Positions 8,777-16,812 of a stretch of 64,000 nt of DNA are shown here, in pieces (the first letter of the stretch is position 1; every line of letters begins with the position of its first letter). The notes beneath the pieces were generated by a model. The model ran no database searches. It saw nothing but the letters and a program-made list of their open reading frames with translations, and was not told the DNA's origin. The DNA is from Aldehydirespirator sp965205155 (lineage in GTDB: Bacteria; Actinomycetota; Acidimicrobiia; Acidimicrobiales; Aldehydirespiratoraceae), in the NCBI GenBank assembly GCA_965205155.1, contig OZ242033.1, forward strand, positions 248,001 to 312,000, written 5' to 3'. The translations under genes were made by a program, and so were the position numbers.

Positions 8777-9777
8777 GCGGCGCGAACTCGAACGGTGACT
8801 CCCGCCAGGAGCGGCTGCTGGAGATCAAGGACCTCACGGTGGGCTTCCCCACCCGCGACGGGGTGGTGCTGGGCGTCGACGGCCTGACCCTCAATGTCGG
8901 CTCACACGAGCGGCTGGGCGTGGTCGGCGAGTCCGGTTCGGGCAAGAGCGTCATGGGACTGGCCATCCTGGGGATGGTGCTGCCGCCGGGCCGCATCATG
9001 GGGGGCTCGGTGCGGTGGCGGGGCGAGAACGTGCTGGACGAGGCAGTGGCCAACCGGGTCCGGGGCCGGGAGATCGCCATGATCTTCCAGGATCCGATGG
9101 TGTCGCTCAACCCGCTCAAGACCGTGGGCGCGCAGCTGCGCGAACTGCTGAGGCACCGGGCCGGCCTGGAGGGCACCGGCGTCAGGCAGCGCTCGCTCGA
9201 GCTGCTCGACATGGTGGGGATCGCCAACCCGGAGGACCGGCTCAAGTCGTACGCGTTCGAGCTGTCGGGCGGGATGCGCCAGAGGGTGATGATCGCCACC
9301 GCCCTGGCCTGCGAACCGACGCTGCTCATCGCGGACGAGCCCACCACGGGGCTCGACGTGACCATCCAGGACCAGATCCTCACCCTGCTGCACGACCTAT
9401 CGACCGAGCTGGGGGTGTCGGTGCTGATGATCACCCACGACCTGGGGGTCGTGGCCCAGTTCTGCGACCGGGTGCAGGTGATGTACGCGGGCCGCATCGT
9501 GGAGCGGGCCCCGATCGCGGAGATGTTCGCCGATCCCCAGCACCCCTACTCGCTGGGCCTGCTCCAGTCCGTGCCCAGAGTGGACCGCGATGAGAGCGAG
9601 CTGGCCGGGATACCGGGCGAGCCGCTGGACCGGGCCCAGTTCCCCCCGGGCTGCGCCTTCGAGCCCCGATGCGTGGAGGCCCACGACGCCTGCCGCCGAT
9701 CGGCGCCGCCGCTGGTCAAGATCGCGAAGCGGCGCTGGGTGGCCTGCTACAACCGGCCCGGAGAAGGATCGACGTGA
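8773..9777 (+). CDS. ABC transporter ATP-binding protein, DppD/OppD type
   Basis: A 334-residue ATPase with Walker A GESGSGKS near residue 57, signature LSGGMRQRV near 162, Walker B LLIADEPTTGLD near 183 and the switch histidine in ITHDLG. The C-terminal oligopeptide-transporter extension contains PPGCAFEPRC...C, the cysteine-rich motif found in Dpp/Opp ATPases that can hold an iron-sulfur centre. GTG at 8773 overlaps the permease stop and is preceded by GGAGAGG. It pairs with the DppF-type ATPase that follows. Confidence 0.92.
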   Translation: MSGANSNGDSRQERLLEIKDLTVGFPTRDGVVLGVDGLTLNVGSHERLGVVGESGSGKSVMGLAILGMVLPPGRIMGGSVRWRGENVLDEAVANRVRGREIAMIFQDPMVSLNPLKTVGAQLRELLRHRAGLEGTGVRQRSLELLDMVGIANPEDRLKSYAFELSGGMRQRVMIATALACEPTLLIADEPTTGLDVTIQDQILTLLHDLSTELGVSVLMITHDLGVVAQFCDRVQVMYAGRIVERAPIAEMFADPQHPYSLGLLQSVPRVDRDESELAGIPGEPLDRAQFPPGCAFEPRCVEAHDACRRSAPPLVKIAKRRWVACYNRPGEGST

Positions 9778-10739
9778 GCGAGCAAGCGGTACCGCTGGTC
9801 GAGAGCCGGGACGTCAGCGTCCACTTCAGCCGCTGGGTCGGCAGCAGAAGGCGGACCGTCTACGCGCTGGACGACTTCAGCATCGCGGTGGCCCCCGGCG
9901 AGACCGTCGGCCTGGTGGGCGAGTCGGGTTGCGGCAAATCGACCGCGGGCCGGGCGCTGCTGGGAGCGGTGAAGCCGACCAAGGGCCAGGTCTTCTTCGA
10001 GGGCAAGGACGTGACCGACCTGAACCGGCGGAACTGGCGGGCCATGCGCAAGCAGGTCCAGATGATCTTCCAGGATCCCTACTCGGCGCTCAACCCCAAA
10101 ATCAAGATCCGCGACAGCATCGCCGAGCCCTTCCTGGTGCACACCCGCAAGCGGGGCGCGGAACTCGAAGCGGCCGTGACCGAGCTGCTGGAGACGGTGG
10201 GGATGACGGCCAGCGCGGCCGACAAGTACCCCCACGCCTTCTCCGGCGGCCAGCGCCAGCGCATCGTGATCGCCCGAGCCCTGGCGCTGCATCCCGGATT
10301 CGTGGTTGCCGACGAGGCCACCGCCGCCCTCGATGTGTCGATCCAGGCCCAGATCGTGAACCTGCTGGTCGAGCTCAAGGACACCGTGGGCCTGTCGTAC
10401 CTGTTCATCTCCCACAACCTCGCCGTCGTGCGCCACGTGTCGGACCGGGTGGCCATCATGTACCTGGGCCACCTGATGGAGATCGGGAGCCACCACGACA
10501 TCTACGAGAACCCGACCCATCCCTACTCCCAGGCCCTGCTGTCGGCGGTGCCCGTGCCCGACCCGACCACCAGGGGCAACCACGAGCCCCTCAAGGGCGA
10601 CCTCCCCAGCCCCATGGACCCGCCCAAGGGATGCCGGTTCAACACCCGCTGCCCTCTGGTGGAGGAGCGCTGCCGGCACGAGCGCCCGCCGCTGGAGGAA
10701 CGCTCCAGCGGCCACTACGTGGCCTGCTGGGTGAATTGA
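9774..10739 (+). CDS. ABC transporter ATP-binding protein, DppF/OppF type
   Basis: A 321-residue ATPase with Walker A GESGCGKST near residue 49, signature FSGGQRQRI near 154, Walker B FVVADEATAALD near 177 and ISHNLAVV. DEAT replaces the usual DEPT without loss of the Walker B acid. The C-terminal CRFNTRCPLVEERC motif again matches the peptide-transporter subfamily. GTG start overlaps the upstream stop; AGAAGG lies shortly before it. No substrate-binding protein gene is present in this operon, which is unusual for the family. Confidence 0.92.
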   Translation: MSEQAVPLVESRDVSVHFSRWVGSRRRTVYALDDFSIAVAPGETVGLVGESGCGKSTAGRALLGAVKPTKGQVFFEGKDVTDLNRRNWRAMRKQVQMIFQDPYSALNPKIKIRDSIAEPFLVHTRKRGAELEAAVTELLETVGMTASAADKYPHAFSGGQRQRIVIARALALHPGFVVADEATAALDVSIQAQIVNLLVELKDTVGLSYLFISHNLAVVRHVSDRVAIMYLGHLMEIGSHHDIYENPTHPYSQALLSAVPVPDPTTRGNHEPLKGDLPSPMDPPKGCRFNTRCPLVEERCRHERPPLEERSSGHYVACWVN

Positions 10740-11914
10740 GCGAACCCGTCACCAGCGCCGGCGGAAGGCTCACGCCGCGTCGGGCGACCTTCACGTACCT
10801 GTTCACGCTGTACTTCATCCTGGGCGGCGCCGAGACGATGATGTCGCCGCTGTTCCCGCTGGTGCAGCCCGACCTGAACATCACCGAGAGCAACCTGGCC
10901 GCCATCCTGGCCGCGGTGTCGGCCGGCATCGCCTCATTCAACATTCTCGGCGGCATCAGCAGCCGCTGGCTCAGCAACCGGGCCCTGGTCCGGGCTTCGG
11001 CGGTGGCGCTGGCGGCCGGAATGATGCTGTCGGCGGCAGCCCCGAGCTTCTGGATGCTGCTGATGGGCCAGACCCTGCTGGGTGTCGCCTTCGGGATCTA
11101 CTTCCCGCCCGGGCTGGCCAGCGTGGCCCGGCTCTACCCGGGCTCGGAGGGCAAGGCCATCGCGGTGTGGGGCCAGGCCTATTCGTTCGGTCTGGCCGCG
11201 GCCGCCCTGAGCGTCTTCGCAGGGGACGGCTGGCGCTGGGTGTATGTCGGCTGCGCCGTGCCCCCGCTGCTGGCCATCGCCTACGTGCCCCGATGGGTCG
11301 AGCCCGCCGGCGACCGGGCGCCGATGCCGCTGCTGGCCCAACTGGTCCAGTACGCCCGCAAGCACACCTACCGGCTGGCCTTCTGGGCCAGCTTCGGCGG
11401 GGTGTCCATGCACTTCGTGGTGATCGGCTTCTCGCCGACGTTCTTCGAGTCTCGGGGTGTGAACCTGTGGCTGGTTGGCGTGCTGCTGGCCGGGGGCCGG
11501 ATCCTGTCGGCCCCGGTGAAGCTGGTGGGCGGGGCCCTGTACGACCGGCGCGGCGGACCGTGGACGGCCCGCTTGATGATGGTGAGCACTACGGCGCTGG
11601 GACTGCCGATGCTGTTGCTGCCGGCCGACGCCGGCGTGTGGCTGCTGGTGCCGTTCGTAGGGATGGCGGTGTCGGTGCTGCCGGTGGCCAACGCCATGCT
11701 GGTGGCAGCCCTGCCGCCCCAGTCGGGCTGGGGCATCGGCACCTTCCGGGCCGCCCTGCTCGGCTCGGCCGCCCTGCTGTCGGCGATCGTCAGCGGCCTG
11801 CTGAGCCTGGGCGTGCCCCTGTTCGCGCTGATGCCGGCCGCACTGGCCCTGCCCGCGCTGGTAGCCGCCGCCATGCACCGGGCGGTGACCCCGGCGGCGC
11901 CAGACGCGCCGTGA
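10736..11914 (+). CDS. MFS transporter ending the ABC operon
   Basis: A 392-residue major facilitator protein with about twelve hydrophobic helices beginning at LFTLYFILGGAETMMSPLF. The TTG at 10736 overlaps the DppF-type stop, so it is translationally coupled to an ABC importer, an uncommon pairing that suggests both handle the same compound or its breakdown product. Substrate unknown. Confidence 0.85.
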   Translation: MSEPVTSAGGRLTPRRATFTYLFTLYFILGGAETMMSPLFPLVQPDLNITESNLAAILAAVSAGIASFNILGGISSRWLSNRALVRASAVALAAGMMLSAAAPSFWMLLMGQTLLGVAFGIYFPPGLASVARLYPGSEGKAIAVWGQAYSFGLAAAALSVFAGDGWRWVYVGCAVPPLLAIAYVPRWVEPAGDRAPMPLLAQLVQYARKHTYRLAFWASFGGVSMHFVVIGFSPTFFESRGVNLWLVGVLLAGGRILSAPVKLVGGALYDRRGGPWTARLMMVSTTALGLPMLLLPADAGVWLLVPFVGMAVSVLPVANAMLVAALPPQSGWGIGTFRAALLGSAALLSAIVSGLLSLGVPLFALMPAALALPALVAAAMHRAVTPAAPDAP

Positions 11915-11926
11915 GCCGCCTGGCCT

Positions 11927-12394
11927 CTACGCCGGGACGGGGCAAGCGGTGAGCTTGTAGGTGTTGAGGCGCTTGCGCAGGGTGTAGAGCAGCAGCGCCA
12001 CGGCCAGCAGGCCCACGAAGGGCTGCACCGGCGCCCACCACGACAGCGCGCCGGACACGCCGACCAGGGCGACCACAGCCTGGTTGCACACCGGGCAGCC
12101 CACGGCCAGGAACGACACGAACCCGCCCCAGATGGACCCGGTGCCCTGGCGCTCGGTGGCCGCCGCCAGTTCGGTCGAAGCGGCCGGCTCGGGGCGGATG
12201 GCGAAGATCAGGCCGATCAGTGCCGACGTGACCGCCAGGATCACGTAGTCGATCCAACGCACCGCGACAGGACGGCCGAATATGGGGGTGTCGATCAGGT
12301 CCGAGGGCACCGCGATGAGCACCGCGGCGATGGCCCCGAACAGCGCGGCCCGCGGCCAGGTGGCCCTGGGCAGGTTGAGCAGATCTCTGGCCAT
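11927..12394 (-). CDS. Small polytopic membrane protein with a CPVC motif
   Basis: A 155-residue protein with four likely membrane helices. A cysteine pair in FLAVGCPVCNQAVVALVG lies near a membrane boundary around residue 100, resembling redox-active or metal-binding CxxC pairs of membrane thiol proteins; a third cysteine is near the C-terminus. I do not recognise a named family. ATG at 12394 is used; a TTG two codons earlier is possible. It follows the DUF6941-like gene by seven bases and is convergent with the MFS gene. Confidence 0.7.
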   Translation of the reverse strand: MARDLLNLPRATWPRAALFGAIAAVLIAVPSDLIDTPIFGRPVAVRWIDYVILAVTSALIGLIFAIRPEPAASTELAAATERQGTGSIWGGFVSFLAVGCPVCNQAVVALVGVSGALSWWAPVQPFVGLLAVALLLYTLRKRLNTYKLTACPVPA

Positions 12395-12401
12395 TGCCAA
12401 C

Positions 12402-12818
12402 TCAGCTCACCTTGTCGATGACCCGGAAGGCGTAGTCGCGCTGCGCGTCGCCCAGAGTGGCCCTCACCCGGTAGCCGCCGGGCTTGGGAAAGTGGACGAT
12501 GCCGGTCACCACCAGCGGCGAGCGGCTGTCGGTGCCGGGAACCTTGCCCGGCGGGCGGCCGACCTCGATGTTGGCGGTGGCCTCCATCAGCTTGCTGAGG
12601 CCGTCCTCGTCCTCGACACGGATCACCACCTGGTGGCGCTGGTTGTGCTCCATCCATGGAACCAGCACCGACAGCGCGATGGCGAAGTGCTGGGGCCGCG
12701 GCTTCTTGCCCTCCTTGTAGGACCGGGTCACTGTGTCCCAGCCCGCGCCCATCAGGTACAGCAGCCCGTTCTGCACCTCGGCGTGATTGGCCAGCGTCAG
12801 CAACTCGATCTTGGCCAC
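12402..12818 (-). CDS. Conserved hypothetical protein (DUF6941-like)
   Basis: A 138-residue soluble protein beginning AKIELLTLANHAEVQNGLLY and then LMGAGWDTVTR, a pattern of actinobacterial proteins of unknown function grouped as DUF6941. The GTG at 12818 is chosen because the hexamer TAGACT ends seven bases upstream with no ribosome-binding site, a leaderless arrangement. Reading further upstream in frame would only translate part of an interspersed repeat. It is followed closely by the CPVC membrane protein. No function can be assigned. Confidence 0.75.
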   Translation of the reverse strand: MAKIELLTLANHAEVQNGLLYLMGAGWDTVTRSYKEGKKPRPQHFAIALSVLVPWMEHNQRHQVVIRVEDEDGLSKLMEATANIEVGRPPGKVPGTDSRSPLVVTGIVHFPKPGGYRVRATLGDAQRDYAFRVIDKVS

Positions 12819-12881
12819 ACGCGGCAGTCTAGGGAGCCGCACCGATGGGGCGAGAGCCCGTCGCGTTGCCGCGGTGTCACT

Positions 12882-12976
12882 CCCGCTCATGTTCGCTTCG
12901 CTCACGGGCCGCTCGGGCCACGGCCTCGCTCAGACTCTTGCGGCGATTCTTGCGAGCCGCCTCCTGTCCGCTCGGC
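12882..12976 (-). repeat. Interspersed repeat, copy 2
   Basis: Minus-strand copy between the AMP-binding remnant (stop 12994) and the DUF6941-like gene. The left end AGAGGCCGAGCGG is near 12976 and the core GGCCCGAGCGGCCCGTGAGC followed by GAAGCGAACATGAGCGGGA lies at 12882-12918. Same direction as both neighbouring genes. Confidence 0.8.
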
Positions 12977-12993
12977 CTCTGGCTAGGGATCGG

Positions 12994-13815
12994 TCACATC
13001 TTGTGATCGGCGAGTCCGAGAGCCTCCAGGGCCGATCCGTCCCGGATGACGATCGGCGCGCCCGCATACATCGACAGGCAAGCCGCGTCGACGATGGTCT
13101 TGCCGTCGCGGAGAGGGCACGGCAGAAGCACAGGAGCGTGCCTGCTCGGCGCGTAGCGCTCGGTCAAGTATCGATTCTGCGCGGCCACAGAATCTTCGGT
13201 GTGGGTCACTGCCTCCGGCGGCCCCGTCTCGCTCAAGACGTACGAGAGAAGCAGAAGGTCCTCAGGAACGGACACCGACCTCGGGAAGCCCTCAGCCAGG
13301 TGGCGAACATGCACAGCCGTCCCCTCGGCCAGAGCCATCGCGACGTCCTGGGTACGGGAAGCCGCCTCCCGGACCGCGGGGGCAGGCCTCCCCTCAGGGC
13401 CCTCAGCCGCCGAGATGATCATGGCCGGCTCAACCTGCTTGCAGACGTGCAGCAAGTCCTGCACCCCAGCGGTGACCGGCAGTCTGGCCGGGATGTGGCC
13501 CGCCCGCAGCACGGCCAGGAACATCACCAGCCAGGCGGCGGAGTCGGGCAGATGCAGGACCACCACCCGCTTGGCGGAGCCCACAGCCTTACGGATCTCC
13601 CCCGCGGCAAGGCCGGCGGCAAGCCATAGCTCGGCCCGGGCCAGGGTCCCGGCGTCTGCGGCGAAGGCGAGCGCCTCGGGCTCCCCGATGACGTGCAACT
13701 CGAACCGGTCGACCAGCCGTTGAACGGTTCGCTCCCCGCGGCGACGATGGCGCGCCGCTATCGAGTCACCGACCGGGTGAGCCGCGCCGGCTAGACCAGC
13801 AGGACTATCAGTCAC
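12994..13815 (-). pseudogene. AMP-dependent synthetase N-terminal remnant
   Basis: A 273-residue reading frame that aligns by eye with only the first half of acyl-CoA/aryl-CoA ligases. RVVVLHLPDSAAWLVMFLAV corresponds to the N-terminal substrate-side segment, and LSYVLSETGPPEAVTHTEDS sits where the P-loop YTSGTTGxPKGVxHTH should be but has lost the TSGTTG/K residues. The frame ends shortly after, without the YGxTE, GD and C-terminal lysine motifs. GTG at 13815 follows GGAGGGG with a six-base spacer. I interpret it as a truncated, decayed gene; a small repurposed protein cannot be excluded. The 13816-14094 gap upstream holds its probable promoter and repeat copy 3. Confidence 0.6.
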
Positions 13816-14031
13816 GATCATCCCCTCCACAACTGATGCGTACGACACAGCCGCACTATGAGACCGTTTTGAATCGAGCCAACCTAGCCCGCCAGATTGT
13901 CCAATCCACGGCCTCTGACCTGCACAAATACGTCTGACGAATGCGACGCCCCTGAGAGCCGGGAACGCGGGAACAGGCGACTTAGCGTGCGCTGATTGCT
14001 GGTGAGCAACTCGCGGCGCGACGTTGCCATT

Positions 14032-14121
14032 CCCGCTCTTGTTCGCTGCGCTCACGGGCCGCTCGGGCCACGGCCTCGCCCGTATGAGCCTGACTCACGC
14101 ACCCATTGGCTCGGCCTCTTG
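14032..14121 (-). repeat. Interspersed repeat, copy 3
   Basis: Minus-strand copy whose left end (AAGAGGCCGAGCC) lies inside the last codons of the acyl-CoA ligase gene, so that the ligase C-terminus QEAEPMGA and its stop are formed by repeat sequence. The core at 14032-14070 is intact (GAACAAGAGCGGGA end). Confidence 0.8.
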
Positions 14122-15666
14122 GTCGCGGCCGGACGGGGCGAGGCCCAAGCGTTCGGCCAGGCCGATGCGCTGGAGCTTGCCGGTGGCGCCCTTGGGCAGC
14201 TCGTCGAGCACCAGGATCCGCCGGGGAACCTTGAACGCGGCCAGCGACTGCGCCAGGAACCTGCGCAGCTCCCGTTCGTCGACGCGACTCCCGTCGGCGG
14301 CCACGACCGCGGCGGCCACCTCCTCGCCCAACTTGGGATGCGGCATGGCGAACGTGACCGCCTGGGCCACCGCCGGGTGGCCCAGCAGGGCCTCGTCCAC
14401 TTCCAGCGGGGAGACCTTCTCGCCGCCGCGGTTGATCTGCTCCTTGAGGCGGCCGGTGAGGAACAGGTAGCCGTCATCGTCGAGGTAGCCCTCGTCGCCG
14501 GTGCGGAACCAGCCGTCGGTGAAGGCGGCCTCGTTGGCGTCGGGGTTGTTCTCGTAGCCGTCGATCACGGTCGGGCCCTTGATCGACACCTCGCCCCGCT
14601 CGCCCGGAGGCAGCGGGCGGTTCCGGTCATCGAGCACTGCCAGCTCTATTCCGGTGGGAACCCCGACCGACCGGGGCTTGGCCACGGCGGGGGGAAGAGG
14701 ATTGGCGCACATCTGGTGGGTGGCCTCGGTCATGCCGTAGGCCTCGATGACGGGAGAGCCGAACAGCTCGCCGAGCTCGTTCAGCACCGGCGTCGGGAGC
14801 GACGCCGAGGACGACCGGACGAACCGCAGACCGGCGGCCCGGGCCGCGTCGCGGTGCCGGGCGGAGCGGGAGAGCACCATCTGATGCATGGTCGGCACCG
14901 CGGTGTAGTAGCTGGGCCGCAGCGCATCGAGCTGGGCGAAGAACCGGAAGGCGTCGAAGCCCTCGGTGCAGGCGACCGCGCCGCCGGCGGACAACGGCGC
15001 CAGCAGTCCGGCCAGCAGTCCGTGGATGTGGAACAGCGGCATCACCTGCAACGACCGGTCCTCAGCAATGAGGGACAGCGACGCGGCGATGCTGGCAGCC
15101 GAGCGGGCCAGGTTCCGTTGGCGAAGCGGCACGATCTTGGGTCTCGAGGTGGTTCCCGAGGTGTGCAGGACCAGGGCCACGTCGTCGGGGGACGGCCCGC
15201 CCACCGCCGACGGCTCGCCGTCGGGTGACGAGGCGAGCAGGTCGATCGAGCCGGAGCCCCCGGCAACCGAGCCGGTCAAGGCCACGGGCAGCACGCCGGA
15301 ATCGGCGGCGCGGGCCGCGTCGCGGGCATCCGATCCTGACTCGTCGGGCCGGGTGATGAGCGCCTTGGCGTCCAGGTCGTCCAGGTAGAAGCGCAGTTCC
15401 GGGGTGCGGTACTTGGGATTGAGCGGTGCCGCGCAGCCGGCGCAGGCCGCGGCCAGGAAGGCGACGGCCATCTCGGGGCCGTTGGGAACGAGGATGGCGA
15501 TGCGATCGGCCGGGCCCAGGCCCAGACTCCGGAGCCGGCCTGCGAGCCGGTCCACCTCGGCCCGCAGCTCACGGTGAGTAAGCGCCGAGCCGTCGGGCGC
15601 GACGATCGCCGGAGCGTGATCGTCTCCGGCGTCAAGAAGGCCTCGCAGCGTCGTCGGACCGGTCAT
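14095..15666 (-). CDS. Acyl-CoA ligase resembling oxalate--CoA ligase
   Basis: A 523-residue AMP-forming ligase that activates a carboxylic acid through an acyl-adenylate. Seen in order: LHTSGTTSRPKIVPL P-loop near 170, YGMTEATHQM near 300, GWFRTGDEGYLDDDGYL near 385, GRLKEQINRGGEK near 405 and LPKGATGKLQR near 500 with the catalytic lysine. The YGMTEATH and INRGGEK segments are those of the oxalyl-CoA synthetase (AAE3/Pcs60) group, so oxalate or a similar short acid is the best guess. Its ATG overlaps the stop of the upstream reductase gene (ATGA), showing coupling. The last residues come from an interspersed repeat. Confidence 0.88.
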   Translation of the reverse strand: MTGPTTLRGLLDAGDDHAPAIVAPDGSALTHRELRAEVDRLAGRLRSLGLGPADRIAILVPNGPEMAVAFLAAACAGCAAPLNPKYRTPELRFYLDDLDAKALITRPDESGSDARDAARAADSGVLPVALTGSVAGGSGSIDLLASSPDGEPSAVGGPSPDDVALVLHTSGTTSRPKIVPLRQRNLARSAASIAASLSLIAEDRSLQVMPLFHIHGLLAGLLAPLSAGGAVACTEGFDAFRFFAQLDALRPSYYTAVPTMHQMVLSRSARHRDAARAAGLRFVRSSSASLPTPVLNELGELFGSPVIEAYGMTEATHQMCANPLPPAVAKPRSVGVPTGIELAVLDDRNRPLPPGERGEVSIKGPTVIDGYENNPDANEAAFTDGWFRTGDEGYLDDDGYLFLTGRLKEQINRGGEKVSPLEVDEALLGHPAVAQAVTFAMPHPKLGEEVAAAVVAADGSRVDERELRRFLAQSLAAFKVPRRILVLDELPKGATGKLQRIGLAERLGLAPSGRDQEAEPMGA

Positions 15667-16760
15667 GGGCCGGCCGCCTCAGGTCTCCCGCTCTCGTTCG
15701 CTGCGCTCACGGGCCGCTCGGGCCGTACCTCCCGCTCTTGTTCGCTGCGCTCACGGGCCGCTGGGCCCAGGGGCCTCGCAAGCTCGGCCTCTAGGCGGCG
15801 GTTGAGCAGCGAGGCCAGCCCGTAGACGGTGCTGATGGCCGGGGTGGGCACGCCCGTCAGCTCGCCCAGCTCGACGAACACGCCGACCAGGGGGTCGAGT
15901 TCGAGCGGCCGGCCGGCCTCAGCATCCTGGAGCATGGAGGTCTTGTGCTCCCCGACGGCCTCGGCTCCGGCGATGCGACGCTCCACGCTGATGCGGATGC
16001 TCACCCCGAGAGCCTCAGCGATGTGGCCGGCCTCGGTCATCATCCGCGCCGCGAGGTTCCGGGTGGCAGGCGTGCGGCAGATCTCGGCCAGCGTCGCGCC
16101 GGTCAGGGCGCTGATCGGGTTGAAGGCCAGGTTGCCCCATGCCTTGACCCACAGGTGCGAGCGGATGTCGGTCAGCACTCGGGACTTGAACCCCGCCGAC
16201 GCCAGAGCGTCCGCCAGCACCCTCGCCCGGTCGGACTTGGTGCCGTCGAGCTCGCCCACCGGGAAGCGGTCGCCCTCGACATGGGTGATCACGCCGGGCC
16301 CGGTCTTCTCCGCGGCCGGGTAGGCGATGCAGGCCACGATGCGTTCCGGCGGCACCGCAGCCGCGATCGTGTCGTCGGGGTCCAGGGACTTGAGCCGGTG
16401 CCCGTCGTGGGGCCCGCCGTGGCGCTCGAAGTACCACCAGCCGATGCCGTTCTGGACCGGCACGACCGTGGTGCGCTCGGAGCACAGGCTCTCGATCCGG
16501 TGGGCCACCGCCGCGATCTGGTGGGCCTTGAGGGCCAGGATCACCGTGTCGTGCGGGCCCAGGGCTCCGAAGTCATCGGAGGCCTCGATCCCGGTCGCCA
16601 CCGTGGTGGAGCCGTCGATCTCCACCAGCTTGAGCCCGTGGCGCCGGATGGCGTCCAGGTGCTCTCCCCGGGCGATGACGCTCACGTCGTGCCCGTTCGC
16701 CGACAGGCGGGCGGCCAGCATGCCGCCGATCGCGCCCGCACCGACTATGCAAGTCCTCAC
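15663..16760 (-). CDS. 2-dehydropantoate 2-reductase family protein with repeat-encoded tail
   Basis: A 365-residue ketopantoate-reductase-type (ApbA/PanE) NADPH enzyme. The N-terminal GAGAIGGMLAARL dinucleotide loop is at residues 7-19, the central LKAHQ segment near 80 and VQNGIG near 105, and the helical C-terminal domain carries KAWGNLAFNPISALTG near 215 with the conserved lysine and asparagine. Homologues normally end near residue 325; here about 40 further residues (LGPAARERSEQERE, then SAANESG) are encoded by two interspersed-repeat cores. The stop overlaps the acyl-CoA ligase ATG, so the tail is apparently retained in frame. GTG start, 32 bases downstream of a GTATAC site. Many such paralogues act outside pantothenate synthesis, and the catabolic neighbours favour that. 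Confidence 0.88.
   Translation of the reverse strand: MRTCIVGAGAIGGMLAARLSANGHDVSVIARGEHLDAIRRHGLKLVEIDGSTTVATGIEASDDFGALGPHDTVILALKAHQIAAVAHRIESLCSERTTVVPVQNGIGWWYFERHGGPHDGHRLKSLDPDDTIAAAVPPERIVACIAYPAAEKTGPGVITHVEGDRFPVGELDGTKSDRARVLADALASAGFKSRVLTDIRSHLWVKAWGNLAFNPISALTGATLAEICRTPATRNLAARMMTEAGHIAEALGVSIRISVERRIAGAEAVGEHKTSMLQDAEAGRPLELDPLVGVFVELGELTGVPTPAISTVYGLASLLNRRLEAELARPLGPAARERSEQEREVRPERPVSAANESGRPEAAGP
15686..15794 (-). repeat. Interspersed repeat, copy 4 (two cores), inside a coding sequence
   Basis: Two cores in tandem, 15686-15726 and 15730-15775, with the GAGGCCGAGC left end near 15783-15794. The element lies within the 3' end of the ketopantoate-reductase-like frame and is translated as AARERSEQERE and then SAANESG, in two different phases because the copies are offset. 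Confidence 0.85.
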
Positions 16761-16791
16761 CGCGACAGTGTGCCATCCAAACCGCGCCGAA

Positions 16792-16801
16792 CGGTATACA
16801 G
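16792..16801. promoter_or_regulatory. GTATAC site upstream of the reductase-ligase pair
   Basis: CGGTATACAG sits between the amidohydrolase stop (16813) and the GTG start at 16760. It and the following GCGCGGC are identical to the site before the ABC operon at 6824. Candidate operator. Confidence 0.55.
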
Positions 16802-16812
16802 CGCGGCGGGGC

